NCBI GenBank assembly: GCA_958295925.1
Contig: CATQHL010000001.1
Span: 2,156,780-2,220,779, forward strand
DNA from: an uncultured Acidimicrobiales bacterium
Lineage (GTDB): Bacteria > Actinomycetota > Acidimicrobiia > Acidimicrobiales > CATQHL01
Direction: 5' to 3'
DNA: 64,000 nucleotides
Every line of letters begins with the position of its first letter. Position 1 is the stretch's first letter. The notes beneath the pieces were generated by a model, which had not been told where the DNA came from, ran no database searches, and saw only the letters and a list, made by a program, of their open reading frames with translations. This document shows, piece by piece, positions 18,109 through 26,970 of this stretch. The translations under genes and the position numbers were made by a program.

Positions 18109-20190
18109 ATGAGAACATTCAAGAGGCTGACTTGGACTGCAGCCCTTTTAGCCACCTTGTCATTGATTGCCGTTTCGTGCGGACAAGACAGCGGTGCCAC
18201 AGGGCTGGACGCCTCCGAGGCCCGGAGAATCGCAACCGAGGCGGCGCAGTCCGTAGTAGATGCCGAAGGTCTGAGCGTCGACGCCGCTAACGCCGCCGCA
18301 GACGCGGCAGCAGCCGAGGCAAGGGCTGCCACTAGTACGGCCGAATCCGCCAGAACGGAATTGGAGGCAGCGACCAAAGCGGCAGCCGAGGCGATGGCCG
18401 CCGCAACCACCGCCCAGGCGAGAGCTGAAGCCGCAGAGGCGCTGGCATCGGGAAGTGCGGGCGAAATCGCAGCTGCTCAGGAAAGGCTTGCGGAAGCCGA
18501 GGCTGCGCTGGCAGACGCCCAGAGCGCCGCCGCCGACGCCCAGTCCGCCGCCGACGCGGCCGCCACCGACGCAATGAAGGCGCGAGAGGAGGCCGCTTCG
18601 GCCTCGCAGGATGCGGCCAGGAACCAGCAGGAGGCCGCAAGATTGAGCAGTGCTCTGGCCCGGGCTCAGCGTCCCGAAGGCGAGAAACTCACCTTGACGG
18701 TCGGTGTACCGGGGGAAATCGAGACCTTCGACCCCTGCTGCGCCAACTTCATTCGCTCGCACGAGTCGCTGCTGCTGATTTATGAGGTTCCTGTCATACA
18801 TCCGGCCGTGGAAAAGAACGGCGCAATGGTGGCCGACAACTTCGGGCTTGACCCGCGCTACTTCGAATCATGGGAGGTGGCCCCCGATGGGGTTACCTAC
18901 ACGATCAAGATTCGCGAGGGAATCACATTCGATGACGGCTCCCCGATCAATGCCGAGGTGGCTCGCTTCATGATTGACCGCAATCTGAACACGCCCGGCG
19001 GAGGCGCTTGGCTGCTTGAAAACATCGCAAAGGTGAGCAAGCCGCCGAAGGTGATCGACGATTACACAATTGAGATCACGGCCGATCAGCCGAGTCCTTT
19101 GGCGATGCAGTCCTTCTACATGACCTCATCCTCTGCGGTTGACCCCAAGGTGGTCGCGAAATACGCCACCGAGGACGACCCTTGGGCGACAGAGCATTTC
19201 AGTACCACTGTCGAAAACCCGAGCGGCCCGTACCGGCTGCTGAGAAGCACGCCTGAGGAGGTCGTGTTTGAGGCCCGCCTCGACTTCTATCTCGGCCCGC
19301 CCGCATACGACCGCGTGGTCTGGAAGATCATCCCGGAGCCGGCGGTTCGGGTGCAGCTGCTCATGGCCGGTGAAATTGACGTGGCTATCGGCCTGGGCAC
19401 CGAGGAGTTCGCAGAACTCGAAGGGGCCGAGGGCGTGCAAGTGTTGCGGGCTCCGTCTACGAACATGGCCTACCTGGGAATGAACAACCAGACCGCCCCG
19501 TTTACCGACAAGTCAGTACGCCAGGCGGTGTCGTATGCCGTGGACTACGACGACATCCTGGAGAACGTCTACAAGGGCGACGCCAGACGTCTCTGGGGAC
19601 CGCTGTCGGAAGGCACGCCCACGTCCCTCGGCGACTCAGTCGGCTACACGCAAGATGTCGTAAGGGCGAAGGATCTGCTGGATTCCAGCAGTTACGACGG
19701 AAGCACTGTGCCGCTCTACTTCAGTTCCGCAAGGTCTGAGCATGAGCAGATCGCCGTAAGGGTGAAGGCTGCACTCAGTGAGATTGGCATGGAGGTCGAG
19801 ATCGTGCCCCTGACCGCCTCGGTAATTGCTGACCGCAAGGTCACCAGCGAGCCCGATCAGGAACTGGCTTTCTTCGTCGATGAGTTCCTGCCGTGGATAG
19901 CCGACCCCAGCTACACCTTCGATGTGGGATCAAAGAGCGGCGTGTTCGGAAACTACGTCGATTTCTCCAACGCACGCGTCGACGAGCTCATTGACCTCGG
20001 CTGGAAGGCCCTGGATCCGGAAGAAAGGCGCGAATTGTCCGAAGAGGCGCAGAGGATCATCGTCGACGAAGCCCCCTGGGTGTATCTGGCGCAACCCGAC
20101 TACAAGATTGCGATGCGGGACACCGTGACGGGATTCGTGCTCTACCCGAACGAGATCCCCCGTCTCGCCGACCTGCGGCCGGCCGAGTAA
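18109..20190 (+). CDS. Family 5 (oligopeptide-type) ABC substrate-binding lipoprotein with N-terminal coiled coil
   Basis: A 693-residue lipoprotein. The signal peptide ends with the lipobox LIAVSC (Cys24). Residues about 30-190 are almost entirely Ala/Glu/Asp with Arg or Gln at intervals, a predicted long alpha-helical coiled coil between anchor and receptor. From about residue 195 (LTLTVGVPGEIETFDPCCAN) it is an SBP_bac_5 domain: YTIKIREGITFDDGSPINAE, VENPSGPYRLL, LGMNNQTAPFTDKSVRQAV and the closing PWVYLAQPD. The coiled coil is not a normal part of DppA/OppA proteins; it could hold the receptor away from the membrane or oligomerise it. ATG start behind AAGGAG. Permeases and ATPases follow. 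Confidence 0.93.
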   Translation: MRTFKRLTWTAALLATLSLIAVSCGQDSGATGLDASEARRIATEAAQSVVDAEGLSVDAANAAADAAAAEARAATSTAESARTELEAATKAAAEAMAAATTAQARAEAAEALASGSAGEIAAAQERLAEAEAALADAQSAAADAQSAADAAATDAMKAREEAASASQDAARNQQEAARLSSALARAQRPEGEKLTLTVGVPGEIETFDPCCANFIRSHESLLLIYEVPVIHPAVEKNGAMVADNFGLDPRYFESWEVAPDGVTYTIKIREGITFDDGSPINAEVARFMIDRNLNTPGGGAWLLENIAKVSKPPKVIDDYTIEITADQPSPLAMQSFYMTSSSAVDPKVVAKYATEDDPWATEHFSTTVENPSGPYRLLRSTPEEVVFEARLDFYLGPPAYDRVVWKIIPEPAVRVQLLMAGEIDVAIGLGTEEFAELEGAEGVQVLRAPSTNMAYLGMNNQTAPFTDKSVRQAVSYAVDYDDILENVYKGDARRLWGPLSEGTPTSLGDSVGYTQDVVRAKDLLDSSSYDGSTVPLYFSSARSEHEQIAVRVKAALSEIGMEVEIVPLTASVIADRKVTSEPDQELAFFVDEFLPWIADPSYTFDVGSKSGVFGNYVDFSNARVDELIDLGWKALDPEERRELSEEAQRIIVDEAPWVYLAQPDYKIAMRDTVTGFVLYPNEIPRLADLRPAE

Positions 20191-20227
20191 CCACACAAGG
20201 AGCGCCGCGTGACCTAACCGGTGGGAG

Positions 20228-21241
20228 ATGGCCCTCCTCGCATATGTAGCCCGCAGGCTCGCCTACCTGCTGGTGGCATTGTTCGGGGTGACGTTCATCA
20301 CCTTCCTGGTCACGCGGCGGCTCCCTGGAAACCCCGCAGCTCTGATCGTCGGAGTGCTGGCAGACCAGTCCACAATAGATGCAGTCACAGAACGTCTCGG
20401 TTTGAACGAGCCGTTCTGGTCGCAGTACTACAAGTACATGGGGCAGCTGTTCTCCGGCGATCTGGGCGAGAGCTGGTTTACCAGCAATCCCGTCACCACA
20501 GACATAGGCAACCGCTGGCCAGCCACTGTTGAGCTGGCCAGCTACGCCCTCGCTCTGGCAGTCCTCTGGGCTGTGAGCCTGGGCGTAATCTCCGCTCTCC
20601 GGCGTCGCTCATTATCCAACAGGCTCGCCGACGCCCTTTCCGGGCTCGGGGTTTCAGTCCCTGAGTTCTGGCTGGGGCTGATACTCCTGCTTGCCTTTTT
20701 TGGCACTTGGAAGATCGCCCCTGCCCCTCTGGGCCGGACCCTGGGGGAGATTCCACCCGATGTGACGGGCTTCTATACCATCGATGCCTTGATCGCCGGT
20801 GACTGGGGGGCGTTTCGATCTGCTGCCGCCCAACTGATTTTGCCCACCGTGACCCTGGCGATCGTCATCGGTGCGCCTCTTCTGAGGATCACGAGGGGGT
20901 TCATGCGGGAAACAATGGAGACCGGGCACATCCGTTTCGCCCGGGCATTGGGCATCCCCCGCCGCTCCATTGTGCTGCGCCACGCAATCCCCAACGTGCT
21001 TCTTCCCGTCTCGACAATGGGGGCGATGATGTACGGGTACCTCCTGGGCGGGACGGTGCTGGTGGAGGTGGTATTCGCTTGGCCTGGAATAGGCAGTTAC
21101 GCGGTCAAGGCGATAGAACACTCCGACTTCGCCCCCGTTCAGGGCGTGGTGCTCCTGAGCGCGCTCAGCTATCTCATCGTCTATCTGACAATGGACATCC
21201 TGCATTTCGTGGTTGATCCGCGAACCAGGACACACTCGTGA
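20228..21241 (+). CDS. Oligopeptide-type ABC permease (DppB/OppB family)
   Basis: A 337-residue inner-membrane permease with six likely membrane segments. The N-terminal helix LAYLLVALFGVTFITFLVTR and the following PGNP are typical of DppB. The EAA loop reads RFARALGIPRRSIVLRHAIP, and the end has VFAWPGIGSYAVKAIEHSDF, the family C-terminal signature. ATG start behind GGTGGGAG. Its stop overlaps the next permease start by four bases. Confidence 0.93.
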   Translation: MALLAYVARRLAYLLVALFGVTFITFLVTRRLPGNPAALIVGVLADQSTIDAVTERLGLNEPFWSQYYKYMGQLFSGDLGESWFTSNPVTTDIGNRWPATVELASYALALAVLWAVSLGVISALRRRSLSNRLADALSGLGVSVPEFWLGLILLLAFFGTWKIAPAPLGRTLGEIPPDVTGFYTIDALIAGDWGAFRSAAAQLILPTVTLAIVIGAPLLRITRGFMRETMETGHIRFARALGIPRRSIVLRHAIPNVLLPVSTMGAMMYGYLLGGTVLVEVVFAWPGIGSYAVKAIEHSDFAPVQGVVLLSALSYLIVYLTMDILHFVVDPRTRTHS

Positions 21242-22107
21242 GCGCAGCGACGCTTCTGAGGGTGTTGGCCAGGGCAGGCGGCTCCTCGGCTCGCCTTGGT
21301 CGGCGCATCGCGTGTGCGCCGTCGTTCCTTGTGCTCGCTGTGATCATCCTCGTGGCTCTCATCGGCCCTGAGTTTGTGCGAGATCCCGAAGGGCTGAACG
21401 CCGGGCCGAGCCTCTCCCCACCATCAGGGGATTTCTGGTTCGGGACGGACAAGTTCGGCTTCGACATTTTCGCCCGGGTCATTCACGCCGCCCGTCTCGA
21501 TCTGACGGTGGGCTTCAGCGCGGCGGCCATCGCCGTAATCATCGGGATGCCGCTTGGGGCGCTTGCGGCCATGCGCGGCGGAAAGTTCGACAGCCTCCTG
21601 TTGCGTGTCTCCGAGTCGCTCCAGGCTTTTCCCACGCTCCTGCTGGCGATGGGAATCGTGGCGGCTCTTGATACAAGGGTGGTGGCTCTCGGAATGAGAA
21701 TCGTCTTTCTCATCCTGATCATCGCCCTGGTCAACATTCCCGTCTACCTGCGCCTGACGCGCAGCGCCGTGCTGCCCATCGTCAACTCCGACTTCGTGCT
21801 GGCTTCGCGCTGCGCCGGCAAGCGCGACCTCTCCATTCTGCGCCGACGTGTCATACCCAATGTCCTGCAGGTGGTGTTCGCGCAGTTTTCCGTGAACGTG
21901 GCGTGGGCGATCCAGATTTTGGCGGCGCTCAGCTTCATCGGGCTTGGGGTTCCGCTGCCCACGGCGGAGTGGGGGGCGATGGTGCGCGACGGCGCGAGCT
22001 ACACCATCTACGGCCAGTGGTGGGTAGCCGTCTTTCCCGGCCTTGCGATCCTTGTCACGGTTCTCACGCTCAATCTGATGGCTGACAGGGTGAGGTACGG
22101 CAAGTGA
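21238..22107 (+). CDS. Oligopeptide-type ABC permease (DppC/OppC family)
   Basis: A 289-residue permease. The N-terminal segment SFLVLAVIILVALIGPEFV is followed by the DppC landmarks FWFGTDKFGFDIFARVIHAA and GMPLGALAAMRGG. The EAA loop is VLASRCAGKRDLSILRRRVI, and it ends with LSFIGLGVPLPTAEWGAMV, the usual DppC C-terminal motif. GTG start overlaps the previous gene by ATGA-like coupling; the ATPase gene overlaps its stop by four bases. Confidence 0.93.
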   Translation: MSAATLLRVLARAGGSSARLGRRIACAPSFLVLAVIILVALIGPEFVRDPEGLNAGPSLSPPSGDFWFGTDKFGFDIFARVIHAARLDLTVGFSAAAIAVIIGMPLGALAAMRGGKFDSLLLRVSESLQAFPTLLLAMGIVAALDTRVVALGMRIVFLILIIALVNIPVYLRLTRSAVLPIVNSDFVLASRCAGKRDLSILRRRVIPNVLQVVFAQFSVNVAWAIQILAALSFIGLGVPLPTAEWGAMVRDGASYTIYGQWWVAVFPGLAILVTVLTLNLMADRVRYGK

Positions 22108-23240
22108 GCACCATGCCTGCCCACGAAACCCGCCCCTCATCGGAGGAGGGCGATCTGCTGGACATGGGCGACCCATTGGCAGAGGGCGACTTGTTGGACA
22201 TGGACACCCCATTGGCAGAGGGCGACTTGTTGGATGTCGACGACCCCTACGAGGATGAAGACTTCCCGCCTCTGCTGAGAGTCAGCGACCTCGCCGTCGG
22301 TTTTTCGGGCGGCAAGCGCTCCACGCACCCGCTGACGCCCCTGCAAGGGGTGAACCTAAGCGTGGAAGAAGGCTCAGCCGTGGCCCTCGTTGGGGAGTCA
22401 GGCTCCGGCAAGAGCCTCACCGCCTCCGCAGTGATGGGCATGCTGCCTGCGGGCGCCGAGGTGTTGAGGGGCTCAGTCAGCTTCGAGGGCGAGGAGATTC
22501 TCGGCGCATCGGAGAAGCACATGCGCGAGTTGCGTGGCAGCCGTCTGGCCATAATGTTCCAGAATCCCCGCGCCTCCCTCAACCCTGTGCTGACCGTGGG
22601 CGGGCAAATCGCCGAGGTCATCCGCGTCCACGAGGACGTCAAGCGCAAGGAGAGCCGCGAGCGGGCCGTGGATCTGCTCGAGCAGATGGGCATACCAAAC
22701 CCCGGTCGACGCGCCAAGGACTACGTCCACCAGTACTCGGGCGGGATGGCCCAGCGCGCCGCGCTAGCGATGGCGCTGTCCTGCCGACCCAGGCTGCTCA
22801 TCGCCGACGAGCCCACGACGGGGCTGGACGCCACCCTCCAGCAACAGGTGCTCGAGCTTGTGGTGGAGCAGGTCTCCGAGCGTCAGGCGTCCCTGCTGCT
22901 GATCACCCACGACATCGGCATCGTGGGGCGAACCTGCGAGCAGATGGCCGTGATGTACGCAGGAAGGGTGATGGAGAGCGGCCCCGTCGAAGAAGTGCTC
23001 GGCGACCCTGCCAACCCTTACACCGCCGAACTCATCAAGTCGTATGCGACTGTCCGCCACGGACGCATGAACTCCATTCCAGGCGTCGTGCCCACGCTTC
23101 GGGGGCCGCTCGTCGAATGCGCCTTCGCCGACCGCTGCCCCAAGGCTGACGAGGAGTGTCGCGAGGGCGTCCCTGCGCTGCGCGAGCTCGGAGGGCAAAG
23201 GGGGAGCGACGAAAGGAAAGTGGCATGCGTGAAGGCGTGA
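22104..23240 (+). CDS. Oligopeptide-type ABC ATPase (DppD/OppD family) with repeated acidic N-terminus
   Basis: A 378-residue ATPase. Walker A is VGESGSGKSLTA, the Q loop is MFQNPRASLNPVLTV, the signature is YSGGMAQRAALAMALSCRPR, Walker B is LLIADEPTTGLDAT and the switch His is in LLITHDIGIV. The Cys-rich C-terminal oligo_HPY region (CAFADRCPKADEEC) is present. Unusually, about 55 residues precede the domain and contain an acidic 12-residue repeat (PLAEGDLLD followed by three variable residues). GTG start overlaps dppC by four bases; an ATG nine bases inside is an alternative. Confidence 0.92.
   Translation: MSTMPAHETRPSSEEGDLLDMGDPLAEGDLLDMDTPLAEGDLLDVDDPYEDEDFPPLLRVSDLAVGFSGGKRSTHPLTPLQGVNLSVEEGSAVALVGESGSGKSLTASAVMGMLPAGAEVLRGSVSFEGEEILGASEKHMRELRGSRLAIMFQNPRASLNPVLTVGGQIAEVIRVHEDVKRKESRERAVDLLEQMGIPNPGRRAKDYVHQYSGGMAQRAALAMALSCRPRLLIADEPTTGLDATLQQQVLELVVEQVSERQASLLLITHDIGIVGRTCEQMAVMYAGRVMESGPVEEVLGDPANPYTAELIKSYATVRHGRMNSIPGVVPTLRGPLVECAFADRCPKADEECREGVPALRELGGQRGSDERKVACVKA
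22173..22244 (+). repeat. 36-bp in-frame tandem repeat
   Basis: Two near-identical 36-base copies (22173-22208 and 22209-22244) encode PLAEGDLLD plus three variable residues. A less exact partial copy (EEGDLLDMGD) precedes them. Confidence 0.85.
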
Positions 23241-23286
23241 GCGCCTCGACAGGAGGCGTGAGCCCTGCGAGCCCCCGGCACAGGAG

Positions 23287-24339
23287 ATGCCTGTCGTGAG
23301 CGAACCTGTGCTTGAGGCGCGAGACCTCCTGAAGGACTACGTCACGCGCGACGCCAAGCTTCAGCGGCGCACCGCCCGGGCAGTCGACGGCGTGAGCTTC
23401 CAGATCGGCGAGCAGGAGACTTTCGGGGTCGTCGGCGAATCCGGCTGCGGCAAGTCCACCATTGGGCGCGTCCTGCTCAAGCTCTACGAGGCAACCGGCG
23501 GGGAGATACTGCTCTTTGGGGAGAACGTCGCCCCGTTGAGCGAAAGGCGATTCCGGGGGCATCGGCGAAAGCTGCAGATGGTTTTCCAAGACCCCCAGGC
23601 GGCGTTCGACCCGATGTCGTCCATCCGATCCAGCCTGCGCGAGTACGCCGAGTTGCGTGGGCTGAGACGGCGGGCGGAGCAGGATGCCCTCATTGAGCGC
23701 ACGGTGGAGGAAGTCGGCCTTCCGCCCGAATTGATTGACCGCAAGCCTTCCGAGGTGAGCGGAGGCCAACTCCAGCGCCTCAACGTAGCCCGCTGCCTGC
23801 TGGTGGAGCCCAAAGTCCTGTTCCTTGACGAACCCACGGCGTCGCTGGACGTCTCCATTCGAGGGCAAATCGTCAACCTCCTGCTGGACCGCCAGGAGAG
23901 CGACCACCTCTCCTACCTGCTCGTGTCCCACGATTTGCGGGTCGTATACGCAATGGCGCACCGCGTGGCGGTGATGTACCTGGGGCAGTTCGTGGAGGTC
24001 GGGACGCGCGATCAGGTCTACGAGCGCGCCAGGCACCCCTACACGCGCGGCCTGCTCGACGCCGCCGATCTCGACGAGCCTCGCCGGGACAGCTCGAGCG
24101 TCCGCCTTGCGGGTGAGATAAGCGACGAGGTGATGGCGCTGCCCGGCTGCCGCCTTATGCCGCGCTGCCCCTTCGCCGAAGAGAGCTGCGAGTCCCCGCA
24201 GGAACTCCTTCAGGTTGAGGAGGGGCATCTCGTGCGCTGCTGGAAGGCGGTGGAACAGCCGGGTGACATGGGGTTGCCGGTGACGCTTACAAAAAAGGGT
24301 GAAGCCCGCGAAGAAGCGGGCAAAATGATTGTCGAGTAA
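23287..24339 (+). CDS. Oligopeptide-type ABC ATPase (DppF/OppF family)
   Basis: A 350-residue ATPase partner of the preceding one. [20 protein letters not shown] leads to Walker [14 protein letters not shown]; the Q loop is [15 protein letters not shown]; the signature is [19 protein letters not shown]; Walker B is [14 protein letters not shown]; the switch His is in [12 protein letters not shown]. The C-terminus has the oligo_HPY Cys residues ([14 protein letters not shown]) and a 45-residue tail. ATG start 46 bases after the previous ATPase. Confidence 0.93.
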   Translation: MPVVSEPVLEARDLLKDYVTRDAKLQRRTARAVDGVSFQIGEQETFGVVGESGCGKSTIGRVLLKLYEATGGEILLFGENVAPLSERRFRGHRRKLQMVFQDPQAAFDPMSSIRSSLREYAELRGLRRRAEQDALIERTVEEVGLPPELIDRKPSEVSGGQLQRLNVARCLLVEPKVLFLDEPTASLDVSIRGQIVNLLLDRQESDHLSYLLVSHDLRVVYAMAHRVAVMYLGQFVEVGTRDQVYERARHPYTRGLLDAADLDEPRRDSSSVRLAGEISDEVMALPGCRLMPRCPFAEESCESPQELLQVEEGHLVRCWKAVEQPGDMGLPVTLTKKGEAREEAGKMIVE

Positions 24340-24350
24340 AGGAGGATGAG

Positions 24351-25982
24351 TTGACAAAACCAGATCCGGTGACCACCGAGGTGATTCGCAACGCATTCGG
24401 CTCCATCGCCTGCCAGATGAACAACAACCTGGCGCGTTCGGCCTACACCCCCATCATCTACGAGATGAAGGACTGCTCGGTCGGGCTGCTGAACGCCGAC
24501 GGGCACCTGCTGGGGCAGGCGCCCGGCCTGCCCATCTTCCTGGGGGCCTTGGAGGTGGTGGTGAAGGCCACGACCGAGTACTTCGGCGGCCCCGAGATAT
24601 ACAAGCCCGGCGACGTCTACGCCCTCAACGACAGCTACATGGCGGGAAGCCACCTCAACGACGTGAACGTCTTTTCGCCCATCTTCTACAACGACGACCT
24701 GATCGGCTTCGGCGCCACCAAGGCCCACTGGCTGGACATCGGAGCCAAAGACCCAGGCCAGGCCATGGACTCCACCACCATTTACCACGAGGGCTACCGC
24801 ATCGGCCCCACCCATCTCTACCGGGAGGGGCGCCCTGAGAGGGGGGTGCTCGACTTCCTCTGTCGCAACAGCCGCCTGCCGCGCTCCATCTGGGGCGACA
24901 TGCACGCCCAGATAGCGGCCTGCCGCACCGGCGAGCGGCAGCTTGCGGAACTGCTCGACCGCTTCGGGCGGGAGACCGTCGAGGCGTCCTCGGCGGAGAT
25001 ATTCGCCCAGTGCGAACGCATGGACCGCGAAGTCGTGGCAGGAATCCCCGACGGGGTCTACGCAGCCGACGGCTACCTCGACAGCTGGGGGCCGGGGGGC
25101 GACCCCGTGTACGTGCGGGTGACGGTGACCGTTGACGGCGAGGAGATGACGCTCGACCTCGACGGCTCCTCCCCGCAGACGCCGGGCTGCCTGAACTGCG
25201 GCTTCGCCCAGACCATCTCGGCGGCCCGCCTTGCGTTCAAGATGCTCATCAACCCCGAGCTGCACGTAACCGGCGGGACGTTCAGAAACCTCACCGTGAA
25301 GGCGCCCGAGGCTTCGGTGTTCGACGCCCGCGAGCCGGCCGCCTGCCAGTACTACTTCCCGCACCTCGGGCTGATGATCGACCTCTTCTTCAAGGCGCTC
25401 GCCCCCGCCCTGCCCCACCGGGCGATCGCCGGCCAGGCGGCAGACCCGATGAACGTGCTCTTCAGCGGCGTTGATCCGACCACGAAGGAGCCCTTCGTGC
25501 TGGGCGAGGCGACGGCAATCGGCTGGGGCGCCTACGAGGGTGGCGACGGCAGCAACGGGCTCATCAACTACGGCGGCGGCGACCTCAAGAACATCCCCGT
25601 GGAGGTGCTGGAATCGCGCTACCCGATCAGGGTTCACGAGTACTCCCTGCGACCGGACTCCGGCGGCGCCGGGCGCTGGCGTGGAGGTCTGGGCGTTGAG
25701 CGCGAGTACGAGATGCTGGCCGACGTAATGGTGTCCACGTGGTTTGAGCGCACCCTGACCCCTGGCTGGGGGCTCTTCGGCGGAGGCCCCGGGGCGGTCA
25801 CGGAGACGACCCTGAGCGTGAACGGCGAGAAGGTGCCCGTCATGAAGGTGAACCAGCGCCCGGCGCCCGCAGGTGCCCGGATACACATCGCCACCGGCGG
25901 CGGGGGAGGGTTTGGAGACCCGGCGGAGCGCGACCCCGAGCTGCATGGCAGCGACCTGGTCGACGGCTACGTGAGCGCCTGA
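24351..25982 (+). CDS. hyuB: Hydantoinase/oxoprolinase subunit B (HyuB family)
   Basis: A 543-residue partner of HyuA. Family landmarks are DPVTTEVIRNAFGSIACQMN near the start, YEMKDCSVGLLNADGHLLGQ, DVYALNDSYMAGSHLNDVNV, WLDIGAKDPG, LDGSSPQTPGCLNCGFAQT and the C-terminal EYSLRPDSGGAGRWRGGLGV with GGGGGFGDPAERDP. The start is TTG behind a near-perfect AAAGGAGGATGAG site. The two Hyu subunits are separated by the ABC transporter genes, which suggests that the imported compound is their substrate. Confidence 0.93.
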   Translation: MTKPDPVTTEVIRNAFGSIACQMNNNLARSAYTPIIYEMKDCSVGLLNADGHLLGQAPGLPIFLGALEVVVKATTEYFGGPEIYKPGDVYALNDSYMAGSHLNDVNVFSPIFYNDDLIGFGATKAHWLDIGAKDPGQAMDSTTIYHEGYRIGPTHLYREGRPERGVLDFLCRNSRLPRSIWGDMHAQIAACRTGERQLAELLDRFGRETVEASSAEIFAQCERMDREVVAGIPDGVYAADGYLDSWGPGGDPVYVRVTVTVDGEEMTLDLDGSSPQTPGCLNCGFAQTISAARLAFKMLINPELHVTGGTFRNLTVKAPEASVFDAREPAACQYYFPHLGLMIDLFFKALAPALPHRAIAGQAADPMNVLFSGVDPTTKEPFVLGEATAIGWGAYEGGDGSNGLINYGGGDLKNIPVEVLESRYPIRVHEYSLRPDSGGAGRWRGGLGVEREYEMLADVMVSTWFERTLTPGWGLFGGGPGAVTETTLSVNGEKVPVMKVNQRPAPAGARIHIATGGGGGFGDPAERDPELHGSDLVDGYVSA

Positions 25983-26885
25983 ATGCCTTCCGACAGTCGC
26001 CTGCTGATAGGCGCCCGCTACCCCAACGCGGGGGAGCTTCCCGCCAAGCTGGGATTGGCGGAGGCTGCCAGACGACTGGAGGATGCCGGCTTCGACTCGC
26101 TCTGGACAAGCGATCACCTGGCCATGCCCGACCTGCTGCCCACGACCTACCCGTTCACCGACGACGGGCACGTGCCCTGGAAGCCCGATCTGGGCTGGTC
26201 AGACGCAATCGTGTCGCTGGGCATCGCAGCAGCCGTCACCGACAAAATCCGGCTCGGCACTGCCGTGCTCATCGCTTTGCTGCGATCCCCGCTGGTGGTC
26301 GCCCGACAGGTCGCCTCCGTCGCCTTGGAGGCCGGCGGACGATTCATGCTGGGGGTGGGGGTGGGCTGGCTCTCAGAGGAGTTCGACGCAGTGGGCGTGC
26401 CCTTCGCCCGCAGGGGTGCCCGCCTCGACGCCTGGATTGAAGTGGTGCGGGAGGTCTGGTCGGGCTCCCTGTCGCCCCGCGGCGCCGACCACCCCTATCC
26501 CAACCCGCACCGCATGGTCTGCCGCCCAAACCCGCCAGAGCCGATCCCCGTCCTGATCGGCGGTCTGAGCCCCGCCGCCCTGCGTCGAGCCGGCGTGCTG
26601 GCCGACGGCTGGCTGGGTCTCCAGGCGGCTGATGAGCTGAATCCCTCGGCGCTCGCGGAATCGGTCGAGAAAATACGCGGCCACGCCCGCGCTGCGGGAC
26701 GCGATCCCTCCAGTCTGCACCTGATGATTCAGGTCACGGGATCTGCCGGCAAGGCGGAATACGTGGCCGCCCAGGCGGCTGGGCTCGCCGCTGCGGGCCT
26801 CGACGAGATCATCGTGGACGTCGACTGGGACGACGCCTCAGACGCACGCCGCACTTTTGCGACTCTGACCTCCGCCGCCGCGTGA
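25983..26885 (+). CDS. LLM-class (probably F420-dependent) flavin oxidoreductase
   Basis: A 300-residue luciferase-like monooxygenase-fold protein. The start RLLIGARYPNAGELPA and AARRLEDAGFDSLWTSDHLA, then IRLGTAVLIALLRSPLVVAR, GGRFMLGVGVGWLSEEFDAV and PVLIGGLSPAALRRAGVLAD match the actinobacterial F420-dependent LLM group. The cofactor (F420 or FMN) is inferred from the group. The ATG start directly follows the hyuB stop, so it belongs to the operon; oxidation of an imported or opened product is a reasonable guess. Confidence 0.85.
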   Translation: MPSDSRLLIGARYPNAGELPAKLGLAEAARRLEDAGFDSLWTSDHLAMPDLLPTTYPFTDDGHVPWKPDLGWSDAIVSLGIAAAVTDKIRLGTAVLIALLRSPLVVARQVASVALEAGGRFMLGVGVGWLSEEFDAVGVPFARRGARLDAWIEVVREVWSGSLSPRGADHPYPNPHRMVCRPNPPEPIPVLIGGLSPAALRRAGVLADGWLGLQAADELNPSALAESVEKIRGHARAAGRDPSSLHLMIQVTGSAGKAEYVAAQAAGLAAAGLDEIIVDVDWDDASDARRTFATLTSAAA

Positions 26886-26912
26886 ATCGGCAAACGACAG
26901 AACGAACACCGG

Positions 26913-26948
26913 CGGGCACAGCGGGCACAGCGGGCACAGCGGGCACAG
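26913..26948. repeat. 9-bp tandem repeat, four copies
   Basis: CGGGCACAG is repeated four times without interruption in the 85-base gap between the LLM gene and the amidohydrolase gene, just before the AGAGAGGAGGGAG ribosome-binding site. Confidence 0.9.
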
Positions 26949-26970
26949 AGAGCGGCTAGAGAGGAGGGAG

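Noticed and set aside
24210..26171. A 653-codon minus-strand open frame opposite hyuB
   Set aside because: The plus-strand HyuB reading has all family motifs; the opposite frame is a shadow produced by high-GC codon bias.
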